From an uncultured Flavobacteriaceae bacterium (GTDB lineage: Bacteria; Bacteroidota; Bacteroidia; Flavobacteriales; Flavobacteriaceae), in the NCBI GenBank assembly GCA_947494695.1, contig CANLWB010000005.1:310001-374000 (forward strand): a DNA stretch of 64,000 nt, given 5' to 3'. Positions 8,673 to 18,800 of this stretch are shown here, one piece after another. The notes below the pieces were generated by a model. It saw only the letters and a list, made by a program, of their open reading frames with translations, ran no database searches and had not been told where the DNA came from. A program made the translations under genes and the position numbers. Numbering within the stretch: the stretch's first letter is position 1; each line of letters opens with the position of its first letter.

Positions 8673-10598
8673 TTGGAAAGATTATTAACGCGCCAAATTA
8701 TGATTATTATGAAAAGGATTTTAAAAACCATGCTACTTATTTTGATCTTTATGATATCCTCGATATCATGTAACAAACAAGAATTATTCGTCGAAGAACC
8801 CGTTGTCGTCGTTGATGACGACAAACCTGATGATACCGGTAACACCGACGATGATGATGATGACACAGACGCCACTTTGCCTTGCGATTTCACCTTAGAT
8901 AATGTTGCCGCAAATTCAACAATTATAATTGATTGTATTATGGATTTGGATGGCCAAACAGTTAACCTTCCTGCCAATGTTACGTTGAGCTATGAAGGAG
9001 GGGATATTATTAATGGTACTATTAATTTTGGAGACGGTGGTATAATAGATGGTGATTTAATGAATTCTACTTTAACTTTTACAGGATCCAGTCCACAGGT
9101 TAAAGATCCGGTTTTTACATTTAAACCAGACCGTTGGGGAATTGTAGAAGGGAAAGTTTCAGATGAAGTAGCTTTAAATAACAAAAATGTGCTTAATTCG
9201 TTGATCTCGGAAACGAAAAAGCTTGGAGTCACTACATTTGAAATTGATGAAATGGATGCATATTTTGATGTGAGATCGTTTCTGGACAATTCTAAATATT
9301 CCATTGAACGTTCTATTTCGTTACCTTCCGACTTTACATTGAAAATGTCTGATAAAACACACATACGTGTACAACCTAATCAAACGCATTCTTACATCTT
9401 GATGGGGATTTATAAGGGAGATAATATAACGGTTATTGGTGGTAATCTATATGGTGATCGATGGGAACACGATTATTCTCCATTTAGTGATCTAAAAAAT
9501 AGACCTAGAAACTCTCATGAATGGGGACACGTTTTTCAAATAGCAGGAGGACGAAATATTGTGGTTGATGGCGTTCATATATCGGATGCCTCTGGTGATG
9601 GTTTCGGTGTTCATGGAAGTTTAATAAGAAACCCTGATGGTACACCTCAGGCCGGGGAAATTGTTTCTCAAAATGTAACCTTAAGAAATAGTACAGTTGA
9701 AGCCTCAAGGCGAAATGGATTAAGTTTACTTGATGGAGATGGAATACTTATAGAGAACTGTAATATTATTGATACCGCTCAAGGAGAAAGCCCTTCTGGT
9801 GTTGAGTTTAGTTCTGCAGGTACCTGGCCAAAATATGGTATTAGTTTTGAAGCGTGGAGACAACGAGTAAATGGCGAATTACGTGAATTCAATAAAATAG
9901 AGAATGTTACCTTAAGAGGAAATACATTTACTGGTAATTCTGCTGGAGATGTTGTATTGTATACGTGTAGCAAAATTACTATTGAAGATAATTTCTTTGA
10001 TAGCCGTATAGGAAATATAGCAGCCTTTGATATTGTAATTCGAAATAATAGATTTAAAGCAAGAATAGAGAAAGATGGGAAACCATACAACTACGGTATT
10101 AGTATTGCTTCAAGAATTGTTGAAGGCCAAGAAATGAACTATAACTATACTATTTCTGGTAATAGAATGGAAGGCTATGGAAATGCCATGATTTTATCTG
10201 GAAAAGATTTTAAAGTGCATAACAATACGTTTGTTAATAATGGAAACGCTTTAGGGCTTGAGAGTCTTGATGGAGGAGAATTCTATAAAAACAAATTCAA
10301 CTCTAATGTACCTATAAGTCTTGGGTATTTTTCAAGAGGTGGTGATCTTAAAAATGTAAGTGTTCGCGATGAAATTATAAACGTAGATTACAGACCAATT
10401 AATTTTAGAAAAATAAAGGCCGCTTCAGGTACACCTTTAACATTTACTAATTGTGAAATGATTTCGGCAGATAATAAAGCTAATTTTATTGAGGATTGTG
10501 AAAACATATCTATTACAGATAACATTATCAATACAGATTTTAGCATTTACACATCACAAAACATTGTCATTGAAAATAACAGATCCCCTGGAAACTAG
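8673..10598 (+). CDS. Lipoprotein with right-handed parallel beta-helix domain; likely true start 8700 or 8709
   Basis: MKRILKTMLLILIFMISSISC lipobox, Asp-rich linker (VVVVDDDKPDDTGNTDDDDDDTDAT), then repeated NVTLRNSTVE / ILIENCNI / ITIEDNFF / IVIRNNRF beta-helix rungs. Confidence 0.85.
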   Translation: MERLLTRQIMIIMKRILKTMLLILIFMISSISCNKQELFVEEPVVVVDDDKPDDTGNTDDDDDDTDATLPCDFTLDNVAANSTIIIDCIMDLDGQTVNLPANVTLSYEGGDIINGTINFGDGGIIDGDLMNSTLTFTGSSPQVKDPVFTFKPDRWGIVEGKVSDEVALNNKNVLNSLISETKKLGVTTFEIDEMDAYFDVRSFLDNSKYSIERSISLPSDFTLKMSDKTHIRVQPNQTHSYILMGIYKGDNITVIGGNLYGDRWEHDYSPFSDLKNRPRNSHEWGHVFQIAGGRNIVVDGVHISDASGDGFGVHGSLIRNPDGTPQAGEIVSQNVTLRNSTVEASRRNGLSLLDGDGILIENCNIIDTAQGESPSGVEFSSAGTWPKYGISFEAWRQRVNGELREFNKIENVTLRGNTFTGNSAGDVVLYTCSKITIEDNFFDSRIGNIAAFDIVIRNNRFKARIEKDGKPYNYGISIASRIVEGQEMNYNYTISGNRMEGYGNAMILSGKDFKVHNNTFVNNGNALGLESLDGGEFYKNKFNSNVPISLGYFSRGGDLKNVSVRDEIINVDYRPINFRKIKAASGTPLTFTNCEMISADNKANFIEDCENISITDNIINTDFSIYTSQNIVIENNRSPGN

Positions 10599-10643
10599 AT
10601 TTGAATGACATTTTGAAACAAGTGGCTTGACGTATCGAGTCAT

Positions 10644-10682
10644 AAAAAAAAGTCCAGCTTTTATAAAAGCTGGACTTTTTTA
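10644..10682. terminator. Bidirectional rho-independent terminator
   Basis: Perfect 12-bp stem AGTCCAGCTTTT/AAAAGCTGGACT (10651-10662 / 10665-10676) flanked by A-tract and T-tract, between convergent genes. Confidence 0.9.
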
Positions 10683-10740
10683 TGCTAGTATTTCGTCAAT
10701 GTGAAAAGCCTTTAAACAAAGCTTTATAATCATTTGAGAG

Positions 10741-12645
10741 TTAAATTTTTTCGTAGGTATTGTAATACCATTTTTGAAAACAATAATAAGTCCAAACTTT
10801 AAAGGTACTATCTTCAATACCTTCTGTGTGATTTTTCACTAATCGAGCTATTTCATCTGTATTAAAAATACCTTGCTTATTTAATTTTTCCAACTCAGAA
10901 TATCCAATGAGCTCCTCTTTTAAGGAAGACCTTAACCAGTCTCCTACAGGTACACCAAATCCTTGCTTTCCCTTTTCTAAAAAATCTTCAGGAAATTCTT
11001 CTCTAAAGGCTTCCTTAAGGATACGTTTCTTATTCCATCCTTTCATTAAATAAGTTTCAGGTAGTATATTCGCATAATCCCATATTTTCTTATTTAGAAA
11101 TGGAGCTCTACATTCTAATGAATTAAGCATACTAGTACGATCTACTTTAACTAACATATCGCCTTCAAGACTAACGTTTTTATCAATTAATCTAAAATCT
11201 GTAAGCGTGGTTGGGCTGGTAATTTTAGAGGCCGTCTTATAATGTTTAAAAACACTAAAATCCTGGTATTTCGAGGATAAGTATTTGTTTATCGTGTTTT
11301 GGGTAAAACCTAAGGATATAATGTCCCAATAAAACCCATTATTATAATCTATCGAGTTTAAAAGACGCTGTACTTTAAATTTAGTTCCTCTGTTATCACT
11401 GGTTGTTCTTAAGAACGGTTTAGCACTTTTTTGTATGATTTGATGAAGTGTACGAGGTATAAACTTGGTATAATTCATATTCATCCTTCCGGCATAGTAC
11501 TTATTATACCCACCAAACATTTCATCTCCACCATCTCCAGTCAAGGCTACCTTTACATACTCTCTGGTTCTGTTTGAAACTAAATATGTAGGCAAGGAAG
11601 ACGAATCTGCGAATGGTTCATCAAAATTCATAAGAATATTATGAACATCTCCTTCCAAATCTTTCTCTCCAATTATAAATTCATGATGATTACTCTTTAT
11701 TAACTTAGCAACGGTTTGAGATTTATCTGTCTCATCATAAGACTTTTTTTCGAAACCAATTGAGAATGTATCAATAGGAGTGGACTTTGAATTCGCCAAA
11801 CAAAGTGATACAATGGACGAATCAACACCACCCGATAGAAATGTACCCAAAGGAACATCTGAGATCGATCTACTATCAACACTATCGTATACCAATTGTT
11901 TAACTTTAGCCTTAGCTTCTTTAAAAGACACATCTTCCTTTTTATCGTTTACCGTTTCGGTAGTTACCTGATGCAATGAGAACGATAGAGTAGTTGGATC
12001 AATTTCAATATATTGATTACTTTCCAATTTGTGTATATCACTATAAATAGAATAAGGTGCTGGTATATAAGTAAGTCTAAGGAATAGGTTTAAACCTGTT
12101 TTGCATATTGCTGGTTTGGTACCTATTCGTTTAATTATAGACTTTAATTCCGATCCCCAAACGAAAGTTCCGTTATAATGTGTATAATACAAGGGTTTTT
12201 CACCAAAGTAATCGCGCACTACATATACTTTATTCTTCTTCTTATCGTAAATGCTAAATGCATACATCCCATCAAGCATCTTAAAAGACTCAACCCCATA
12301 AGTTTCGTATAATTTTAAAATAACTTCTGTGTCACTCGTAGTTTTAAATTGAACTCCAACATCAACAAGTTCTTTTTTTAATTCAAGAAAGTTATATATT
12401 TCACCATTAAATACGATAACTATATCATTATCTAAACTATACATGGGCTGATCCCCCGAGCTTAAATCAATAATGGAAAGACGTCGCATTCCCATAGCCA
12501 AATTAAATGTCTCGCCTTGCTCTGCAAAGGTTCCATCTGCATCTGGTCCGCGATGAATAATGAGATTATTCATCGCATTAATTTGTTGATTTAATTGTTC
12601 TTTATTTAGATTGTCTTTAGTAATAAAGCCGTTTATTCCACACAT
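10741..12645 (-). CDS. asnB: Asparagine synthase (glutamine-hydrolysing) family amidotransferase
   Basis: MCGINGFI N-terminal Cys-2 glutaminase; RRLSIIDLSSGDQPM; SGGVDSSIV PP-loop. Confidence 0.95.
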   Translation of the reverse strand: MCGINGFITKDNLNKEQLNQQINAMNNLIIHRGPDADGTFAEQGETFNLAMGMRRLSIIDLSSGDQPMYSLDNDIVIVFNGEIYNFLELKKELVDVGVQFKTTSDTEVILKLYETYGVESFKMLDGMYAFSIYDKKKNKVYVVRDYFGEKPLYYTHYNGTFVWGSELKSIIKRIGTKPAICKTGLNLFLRLTYIPAPYSIYSDIHKLESNQYIEIDPTTLSFSLHQVTTETVNDKKEDVSFKEAKAKVKQLVYDSVDSRSISDVPLGTFLSGGVDSSIVSLCLANSKSTPIDTFSIGFEKKSYDETDKSQTVAKLIKSNHHEFIIGEKDLEGDVHNILMNFDEPFADSSSLPTYLVSNRTREYVKVALTGDGGDEMFGGYNKYYAGRMNMNYTKFIPRTLHQIIQKSAKPFLRTTSDNRGTKFKVQRLLNSIDYNNGFYWDIISLGFTQNTINKYLSSKYQDFSVFKHYKTASKITSPTTLTDFRLIDKNVSLEGDMLVKVDRTSMLNSLECRAPFLNKKIWDYANILPETYLMKGWNKKRILKEAFREEFPEDFLEKGKQGFGVPVGDWLRSSLKEELIGYSELEKLNKQGIFNTDEIARLVKNHTEGIEDSTFKVWTYYCFQKWYYNTYEKI

Positions 12646-12696
12646 AATACAGTTCGTTATAAATTTGTATTTAAGAAAGAGTTTCTGTAAATAATT

Positions 12697-13707
12697 TTAT
12701 TTATTTATGTTTTTTGTCAAAGATTCCATAGTTTCACTTTGAAATCCATATTTTTTATTTAACAAACGGTAGTGTTTGTATATCGTTTTTAAATTCGAAA
12801 GGTTTTCATGTATATCTTTCCCGAAATTATGAGGATGCCACCAAAGATGATAGAGCTCATTATGCTTTGCTGCATGCGTCATAGCTTTTTTTATTCTCCT
12901 AATTTTTAATGGCTCCAGGAAGGATAGTTTTTTATTATAAGGTCTTAAAAATCTCGAAGAAGGTAAATCTACACATGGATTGTCATTAGTTTCAAATAAA
13001 TCATTGACGTTATATGTACTATATCCAAAAACATTAATATATGAATCTATCAATCTAAAAGCTCTTTTAGCCAAGACTTCTAACATTCTTACTTTCGGAG
13101 CCTTTGATGTGGCCACGGTATAAGGAAAAGACCTTTCAGTACCTCTATATGAGGAAATTCCATATTCAGAGCATACCTTCAGATAGTTCTCGTTTACCTG
13201 ATTTCTAGGGAAAACAATACTTTTGGGTTCAGCACCCAAGTGTTTTCCTATCTTTACAGTTGCGGCAATATCTGCTGCAAACTCCTCGATAGTCTGACCT
13301 CTCTCATAGCAATAATAATGTGAAAAGGTATGTGTGCAAACCTCATGATTTTTATTCTTCAGAATATCTTTTATGACATCCTGAGCGAAATAAAACATAG
13401 GGTCATGTTCATTTTTTCCAATTTTGTCAATTTCATCATAGGCGTTTAATGCCGATTTTATGTAAGACGGTGTTTTATCCGGTTGAAACGATTTTAGTTC
13501 CTCCTTATCTTTAGCAAATAAAAAGCCTACTGTAGCTATGGTTAATCTAACATCATTCTCATCACTTGTTTGTAGTATTTCTCTTAAAGCTTTTCTGGTG
13601 TTGGTCAGGTTTTCTTTATAACTATTAATGCTAATAACATCGAAAATACCCCACTGGAGTTCAAAATCTAAAGAAATTACAAACGTTCCGTTTTTTATTG
13701 CTGCCAT
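12697..13707 (-). CDS. Polysaccharide deacetylase family protein
   Basis: FVISLDFELQWG, EVCTHTFSHYYC, HLWWHPHNFG (NodB-like metal/catalytic motifs). Confidence 0.85.
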   Translation of the reverse strand: MAAIKNGTFVISLDFELQWGIFDVISINSYKENLTNTRKALREILQTSDENDVRLTIATVGFLFAKDKEELKSFQPDKTPSYIKSALNAYDEIDKIGKNEHDPMFYFAQDVIKDILKNKNHEVCTHTFSHYYCYERGQTIEEFAADIAATVKIGKHLGAEPKSIVFPRNQVNENYLKVCSEYGISSYRGTERSFPYTVATSKAPKVRMLEVLAKRAFRLIDSYINVFGYSTYNVNDLFETNDNPCVDLPSSRFLRPYNKKLSFLEPLKIRRIKKAMTHAAKHNELYHLWWHPHNFGKDIHENLSNLKTIYKHYRLLNKKYGFQSETMESLTKNINK

Positions 13708-13711
13708 TTTA

Positions 13712-14485
13712 TTATTTGACCTTGTTAAATATTCTATGGTATAAATACCCAGTTATTGTTGGGTGATAATATAGTTTACTTTCTAAATTGTTGTTTTTAA
13801 CAGTTAAACGATTTTCTTCAATTTCTGTTATAGCATCTCGAATACAATCGAGGCCTTTTGCCATCTGAAGTAGGGGGTAGGTCGCGTAATTATCTTTTTT
13901 GGTGATGGATATGGTCTTTTGACTAATAATACCACCGGTATCAATGCCTTTATCAATAAAATGAACGGTTACACCACAATTTTCCTCATCCTTATTTACT
14001 AGAGCCCAATACCCCCCATGTACACCTCGATATTTTGGTGTAATACCCACATGCATGTTTATTAATGGCATTTTTATGTTGTCTATAATGCTTTTCTTGA
14101 TGATGCGCGTACCACTTACAACAATTAAATCCGGATTTAATTCGTTAACAAAATCGACTACCGAAGGATCGTTTATAGATTGAGGTCTAAATACATTGGG
14201 GTGATTCGCGATGGCTTCACGATTATAGCCCTTTAATATCTCGGCACGCCTTTTTCTGCTCTCATAATGAAGTAACGGTACTAGCCCTTTCATAAAAATG
14301 AGTTGCAAAAACACTTTAAAAATCCCAAGTTTTTTAATTCGTCTTTTAATCATTTTATATTGCGCCCCGGGAATATGCCCATCTATAACCACGCCTGTAA
14401 CATTATAATTATCGTTAAGAAAGGATAACGTAAAATTACCTGTTAGGCCATCACTTGTAAATAAAACTACGTTTGTGTTTTTCAT
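13712..14485 (-). CDS. Formyltransferase family protein (sugar N-formyltransferase candidate)
   Basis: LINMHVGITPKYRGVHGGYWAL...CGVTVHFIDKGIDTGGII formyltransferase signature. Confidence 0.85.
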   Translation of the reverse strand: MKNTNVVLFTSDGLTGNFTLSFLNDNYNVTGVVIDGHIPGAQYKMIKRRIKKLGIFKVFLQLIFMKGLVPLLHYESRKRRAEILKGYNREAIANHPNVFRPQSINDPSVVDFVNELNPDLIVVSGTRIIKKSIIDNIKMPLINMHVGITPKYRGVHGGYWALVNKDEENCGVTVHFIDKGIDTGGIISQKTISITKKDNYATYPLLQMAKGLDCIRDAITEIEENRLTVKNNNLESKLYYHPTITGYLYHRIFNKVK

Positions 14486-14497
14486 GTTATCTAGTAA

Positions 14498-15613
14498 TTA
14501 TGGGAACAAAATTAAATAGTTAAGTACAAAATAAGACAATGTAACCATGGATGATATATATAATTTTTTATTAGGAAATGAGTTTTTCACCGTATTGTAT
14601 AACACCAGAGGTATTATAACCCAGCTATAAGCACCTATTCGATCTGAAAAAGGGATATTAAAGTTTAAGAAAAACACAATGGACGCCAAAATAAAATATT
14701 TAATTAGAAAAAGATCTGTTCTATCCTTTAAATCACTAAACTTATAGAAAATGAATAGGAAAAATGAATTATACAACACGAAGTCTAATCGAAAACCAAC
14801 ACGATAAGTTGTCTCTCCTTTAAAAGAAAGCTTACTTAAATCTCCTTCATCGCTAAGACCTTGTAAAAAAGGGAGGTTGTTTAATCCAAACCCTGCATAA
14901 GAGGCTACTATAAACAAAACATAAAGTATTATAAAATATTTAAATTCTACACGCTCTCCCAATAGAGCAATAACAATACATGCTATTGGTATTAAAGCTG
15001 TTCTGTGAAGAAAAAATGCAATAACCAAGAACAGAACACTCTTTACATTTTGTCTTCGAGTTACATAATATATCCCTAAAAGCACAAAAGGTATCGAGAC
15101 ACCATTTCTAATTGTATTTAGTTGATGAGACAAGAATATGAACGAACTGGCAAACGTTAAAAAAAGTAAAAGACTACTTCCCGTTCGGCCATAATCGGTA
15201 AATTTTCTAACAAAGGTGTATAGTGTAATATTCATTATAGCAGATACCACTAATAAAAACACATGGAAATCTTTAAAAATGAAACTGATATACATAATAA
15301 CTTCAAAGAGAAAATCTGATTGAAAATGCTCGAAGAAATAGAAAATATTTGCCGAACCGATACTAATTCCACGTAAATAAAAGAAATTATAATAATTTAT
15401 GGTATCTGTCCCGACCCTAAGACCTCGTGTTCCAGAAAAAAATATGATAAACGCACAAAATAGAATTAACCAGTTTCTGTCATTTATTCGAAATGCTGTA
15501 GCCCTGCTTTCCAGCGCACGTAGTATTAGTAAGCCGAAAAGAATATAAAAACCGAGAACGTATTTAAAAATTAACGAATAATCGCTACCAGTTAAACTTT
15601 CAAAATAATACAT
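14498..15613 (-). CDS. EpsG family polysaccharide polymerase (Wzy-like)
   Basis: Polytopic; FSGTRGLRVGTDTINYYNFF motif; location within EPS locus. Confidence 0.8.
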   Translation of the reverse strand: MYYFESLTGSDYSLIFKYVLGFYILFGLLILRALESRATAFRINDRNWLILFCAFIIFFSGTRGLRVGTDTINYYNFFYLRGISIGSANIFYFFEHFQSDFLFEVIMYISFIFKDFHVFLLVVSAIMNITLYTFVRKFTDYGRTGSSLLLFLTFASSFIFLSHQLNTIRNGVSIPFVLLGIYYVTRRQNVKSVLFLVIAFFLHRTALIPIACIVIALLGERVEFKYFIILYVLFIVASYAGFGLNNLPFLQGLSDEGDLSKLSFKGETTYRVGFRLDFVLYNSFFLFIFYKFSDLKDRTDLFLIKYFILASIVFFLNFNIPFSDRIGAYSWVIIPLVLYNTVKNSFPNKKLYISSMVTLSYFVLNYLILFP

Positions 15614-15627
15614 CTACAAACGTTTCA

Positions 15628-16509
15628 TTAATTATTACTGTGCACTATTTGATTAATAATGTTTTGATGAAATTTTAATCCCTCATCATCAAGAGGTACA
15701 GATCTTCTTTCTATTAACTTAGAGGTTTTTCCAAGAATTTCAAAGACTAAGTAAATAATCGGTTTTAAGATACTTAGGAATGTTAATTTTACACTCCTGA
15801 ATATTCCTAAAGTAGAAAAATTTTTCCAATAAATTAAAATGGAGTATTTATTGGCCTTTATAACTTTTGATAATGTTGGAGTACTGGCCTCTCTATAATA
15901 AAGGTATGGATATTCCAATCTTGCAAAAGCGCTGCTTTCAACAGTTCGTATCCATAAATCGTAATCCTGGGCTCTTTTTAGGGCCTCATCATATGGATGT
16001 TTTTTAAACCATTCCGTTTTTCCAGTAACCGTTGGATGCACGCACCAACCTCCACCTGTAATATCTTTCAGGGTGTATGTCTTCTTTCCAACTCCTTTTC
16101 GAATCCCTATAATGTCGTTATTATTGTCTATGCTTATAAGCCCCGACCCAACAACATCTATAGATGGGTTTTCCACCAGATGTTTTATTTGATTTTCAAT
16201 TCTATTAGGATGCATAATATCATCGGCATCCATACGGGCATAAAATACACCATCAGACAAGCGGGTTAATTCATTAAGCCTTGCGGGAAGCCCACGGTTT
16301 TGTCCGTCACTTATCGCCGTGATCCTGGGGTCTGCCTGTTCATAATCCTTAGCGATCTTTAAAGAATCGTCTGTACTACCATCGTCCAATAGCACAAGAC
16401 TCCAATTTTCATAGGACTGATTTAATACAGATTTTATTGCAGCCGCCAAATATTTATCCGAATTATAAAACGGTATTCCTATAGAAACTTTAGGGTGATT
16501 TTCAGACAT
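15628..16509 (-). CDS. Glycosyltransferase family 2
   Basis: KVSIGIPFYNSDKYLAAAIKSVLNQSYENWSLVLLDDGSTDDS; YARMDADDIMHPNR. Confidence 0.95.
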   Translation of the reverse strand: MSENHPKVSIGIPFYNSDKYLAAAIKSVLNQSYENWSLVLLDDGSTDDSLKIAKDYEQADPRITAISDGQNRGLPARLNELTRLSDGVFYARMDADDIMHPNRIENQIKHLVENPSIDVVGSGLISIDNNNDIIGIRKGVGKKTYTLKDITGGGWCVHPTVTGKTEWFKKHPYDEALKRAQDYDLWIRTVESSAFARLEYPYLYYREASTPTLSKVIKANKYSILIYWKNFSTLGIFRSVKLTFLSILKPIIYLVFEILGKTSKLIERRSVPLDDEGLKFHQNIINQIVHSNN

Positions 16510-16533
16510 CGTCTTTATTTTTTTTACTATAAC

Positions 16534-17649
16534 TTAATTTGAATAGATCTTTTGAAGTTTTTTAACATTATCGATAGCATCAAAGTTTTTATCTGCCATA
16601 ACTTCTTTTATCCGCGTGAAATCGTAACTTCTTTTTTCGAAAGTCTCATAGAAGACCTGCTCCCAGGTTTCCAAATCACTATCTAAATCAACAAATGAAA
16701 TTAAATCCAGTCCCATATCAACTTCTGCCGAAATATTGGTTGATATAACACAAGGTGAGCCACAGGCTTGAGCCTCAACTAAAACTACAGGAAAACCTTC
16801 TAATCTCGATGGCATGAAAAAGAGGTCTGCTGCATGAAGAATCTTTGGGATTTCAGAACTTACACCATAAAAAGTGATGTATTGATCCAGGTTATTTTCT
16901 TTTACAGATTCTTTTAAGGTATGCTCTAGTGGACCGGTACCAAAAAAAACAAAGTGCAACTTGGTGTCTTTTTTTACAAGATGTTTTACAAAGTTAATTG
17001 TGAAATCAAAATTTTTCTGTTCCGTAAAACGACCGATCTGAATAACAACCTTAGTGTCTTTATCTATTGCCAATTCATCTCGTAAAAAGCTCTTATGGTC
17101 TGAATAACTTTGAAATGCACTTATGTCAATTGAATTTGGGAAAACAACAACATCACTATCGGGAATACCAGGGTATAAATATTTACCTGCTGCCTCTCCA
17201 CAAGCCATATATACATTTGACGACTTCTTTATCACTTTGCGGCAGATATACCTATAAATATTAGATATAAAAGCATTTTTTCCTCTCGAAATATGAGAGT
17301 GAGACACTCTTGTTTTTCGTTTAAGGATATAAGCGATTAAAAGAAATATTGCGCCATTAAGATTTATATGGGAATGTATGACTTGATTTTGAGGTATAGA
17401 TTTAAGTAACTTATAGTATTTAATATACCTTTGCACAATTCGATACAACCGATTATTACTTTTATCTCCAATTCTGTAGATAATGCCTCCTAAACTTTTA
17501 ATTTCCTCATCATAATCACACGGAGCGTCTGTAAAATACAAAAAGTCAAACTGAAACTTTTCTTTATCCAAATTCCGGTATAAATTCATTAAGAGTGTTT
17601 CGGCTCCAGCACGTTGCATACCACCGGTTATATGTAATATTCTTTTCAT
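16534..17649 (-). CDS. Glycosyltransferase family 1/4
   Basis: ILHITGGMQRAGAETLLMNLYR; VVIQIGRFTEQKNFDF; FFMPSRLEGFPVVLVEAQACGSPCVIS. Confidence 0.95.
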   Translation of the reverse strand: MKRILHITGGMQRAGAETLLMNLYRNLDKEKFQFDFLYFTDAPCDYDEEIKSLGGIIYRIGDKSNNRLYRIVQRYIKYYKLLKSIPQNQVIHSHINLNGAIFLLIAYILKRKTRVSHSHISRGKNAFISNIYRYICRKVIKKSSNVYMACGEAAGKYLYPGIPDSDVVVFPNSIDISAFQSYSDHKSFLRDELAIDKDTKVVIQIGRFTEQKNFDFTINFVKHLVKKDTKLHFVFFGTGPLEHTLKESVKENNLDQYITFYGVSSEIPKILHAADLFFMPSRLEGFPVVLVEAQACGSPCVISTNISAEVDMGLDLISFVDLDSDLETWEQVFYETFEKRSYDFTRIKEVMADKNFDAIDNVKKLQKIYSN

Positions 17650-17665
17650 TTTGGTTATATTCCGG

Positions 17666-18577
17666 TTATTTTAAATCTATTAGCTCCCCTAAATCATCAT
17701 TATAATGTTTTGGCATATAGTATTGTAAACCACTACCTGGGTGAAACGTAATCTCGCCAAAATAAATAGCTTCTTTATTATGATAAAAATCGATTCTTGC
17801 AAATGGAAAATCTGCCGCTAATGTATTCGCAAGACGAGCCATTTCATCCAGTTTTTCAGGCCTTGGAATACTAAATTCAGGTTGATTCGAGTACTCTCTG
17901 TATTTTAATGGAATAACTTTCCAATTTAAATCAAAGAAAATAACATAATGTATCCCATCTCTTTTTATACTAACGTGAATGGTCTCTGCTTTTCCATTAA
18001 AACAATAAAACTTATAATCGAAAGGAATATCTCCATGCTCATCAAGAAGAAGTTTTTCTACAATAATTTTTGGTGGAATGTTTTTGTATTGCCATTCTCT
18101 GGATTGATAATAATAATTTTGATTTAAAATGTTATTAAATTTCAGACGTTCTTGTCGCCAGTCAATCTCCTCCTTATTATGAACTATTGTATGCCCTCCA
18201 CAGTTATGGTTACATTTTACTATAAATGGTACATCGGGCAATTTTTCTGGGTAAAGTTCTTTCACATCTTCTAAAACCTGTAATTGAGGAATTAAATATT
18301 CACTTCCAATTTTATCAGCCACAAAATCTCTAACAGCCACCTTATCGGCACATTGGGTGTATATTTCGGTTCTATGATTAAGTTTAAGCCACTGCAGTTT
18401 TTCTTGAAACGACTTTGGGTTTTTCCAATCCAAATCCTTATCAAAATACTTTTTATAGGCGTACTCCATAAATCTTTTATCGGACATAAAAATATACCAG
18501 AACTTTGTATAAACTCTATATCCCCAACTTAGAAAGGTTGAATTATTGATCTTATCCTTATTTATAAATTTTCCCAT
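17666..18577 (-). CDS. TupA-like ATP-grasp protein
   Basis: NPKSFQEKLQWLKL, CADKVAVRDFV, PFIVKCNHNCGGHTIV, FDYKFYCFNGKAETI, FARIDFYHNKEAIYFGEITFHPGSG. Confidence 0.85.
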   Translation of the reverse strand: MGKFINKDKINNSTFLSWGYRVYTKFWYIFMSDKRFMEYAYKKYFDKDLDWKNPKSFQEKLQWLKLNHRTEIYTQCADKVAVRDFVADKIGSEYLIPQLQVLEDVKELYPEKLPDVPFIVKCNHNCGGHTIVHNKEEIDWRQERLKFNNILNQNYYYQSREWQYKNIPPKIIVEKLLLDEHGDIPFDYKFYCFNGKAETIHVSIKRDGIHYVIFFDLNWKVIPLKYREYSNQPEFSIPRPEKLDEMARLANTLAADFPFARIDFYHNKEAIYFGEITFHPGSGLQYYMPKHYNDDLGELIDLK

Positions 18578-18683
18578 ATCGTATATTTTTTAATCTGCGC
18601 CAGTCCACATAATTTTATTCAAAAGACGGCGTTATTAATATTTCTTTTTTAATAAACTCTGGTACTTAATGATTTATAGATAA

Positions 18684-18733
18684 ACAAGTATACTTGTCTG
18701 AATAAAAAGCACTTACGTCCTGTTTTTATTCAG
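18684..18733. repeat. Perfect 14-bp palindrome adjoining an 11-bp-stem inverted repeat
   Basis: ACAAGTATACTTGT (18684-18697) immediately followed by CTGAATAAAAA (18698-18708) ... TTTTTATTCAG (18723-18733). Confidence 0.75.
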
Positions 18734-18800
18734 CAAAATACATTATTTTATCTTATAATTTCGCCTCAACATGTTTAAAACAATTAAATACTTACTCACA

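Noticed and set aside
8654-8977. Minus-strand 107-aa ORF rich in Ser/Thr (SSSSSSVLPVSSGLSSSTTTTGSSTNN)
   Set aside because: Exact antisense of the Asp-rich GAT/GAC linker of the beta-helix lipoprotein; composition artefact.
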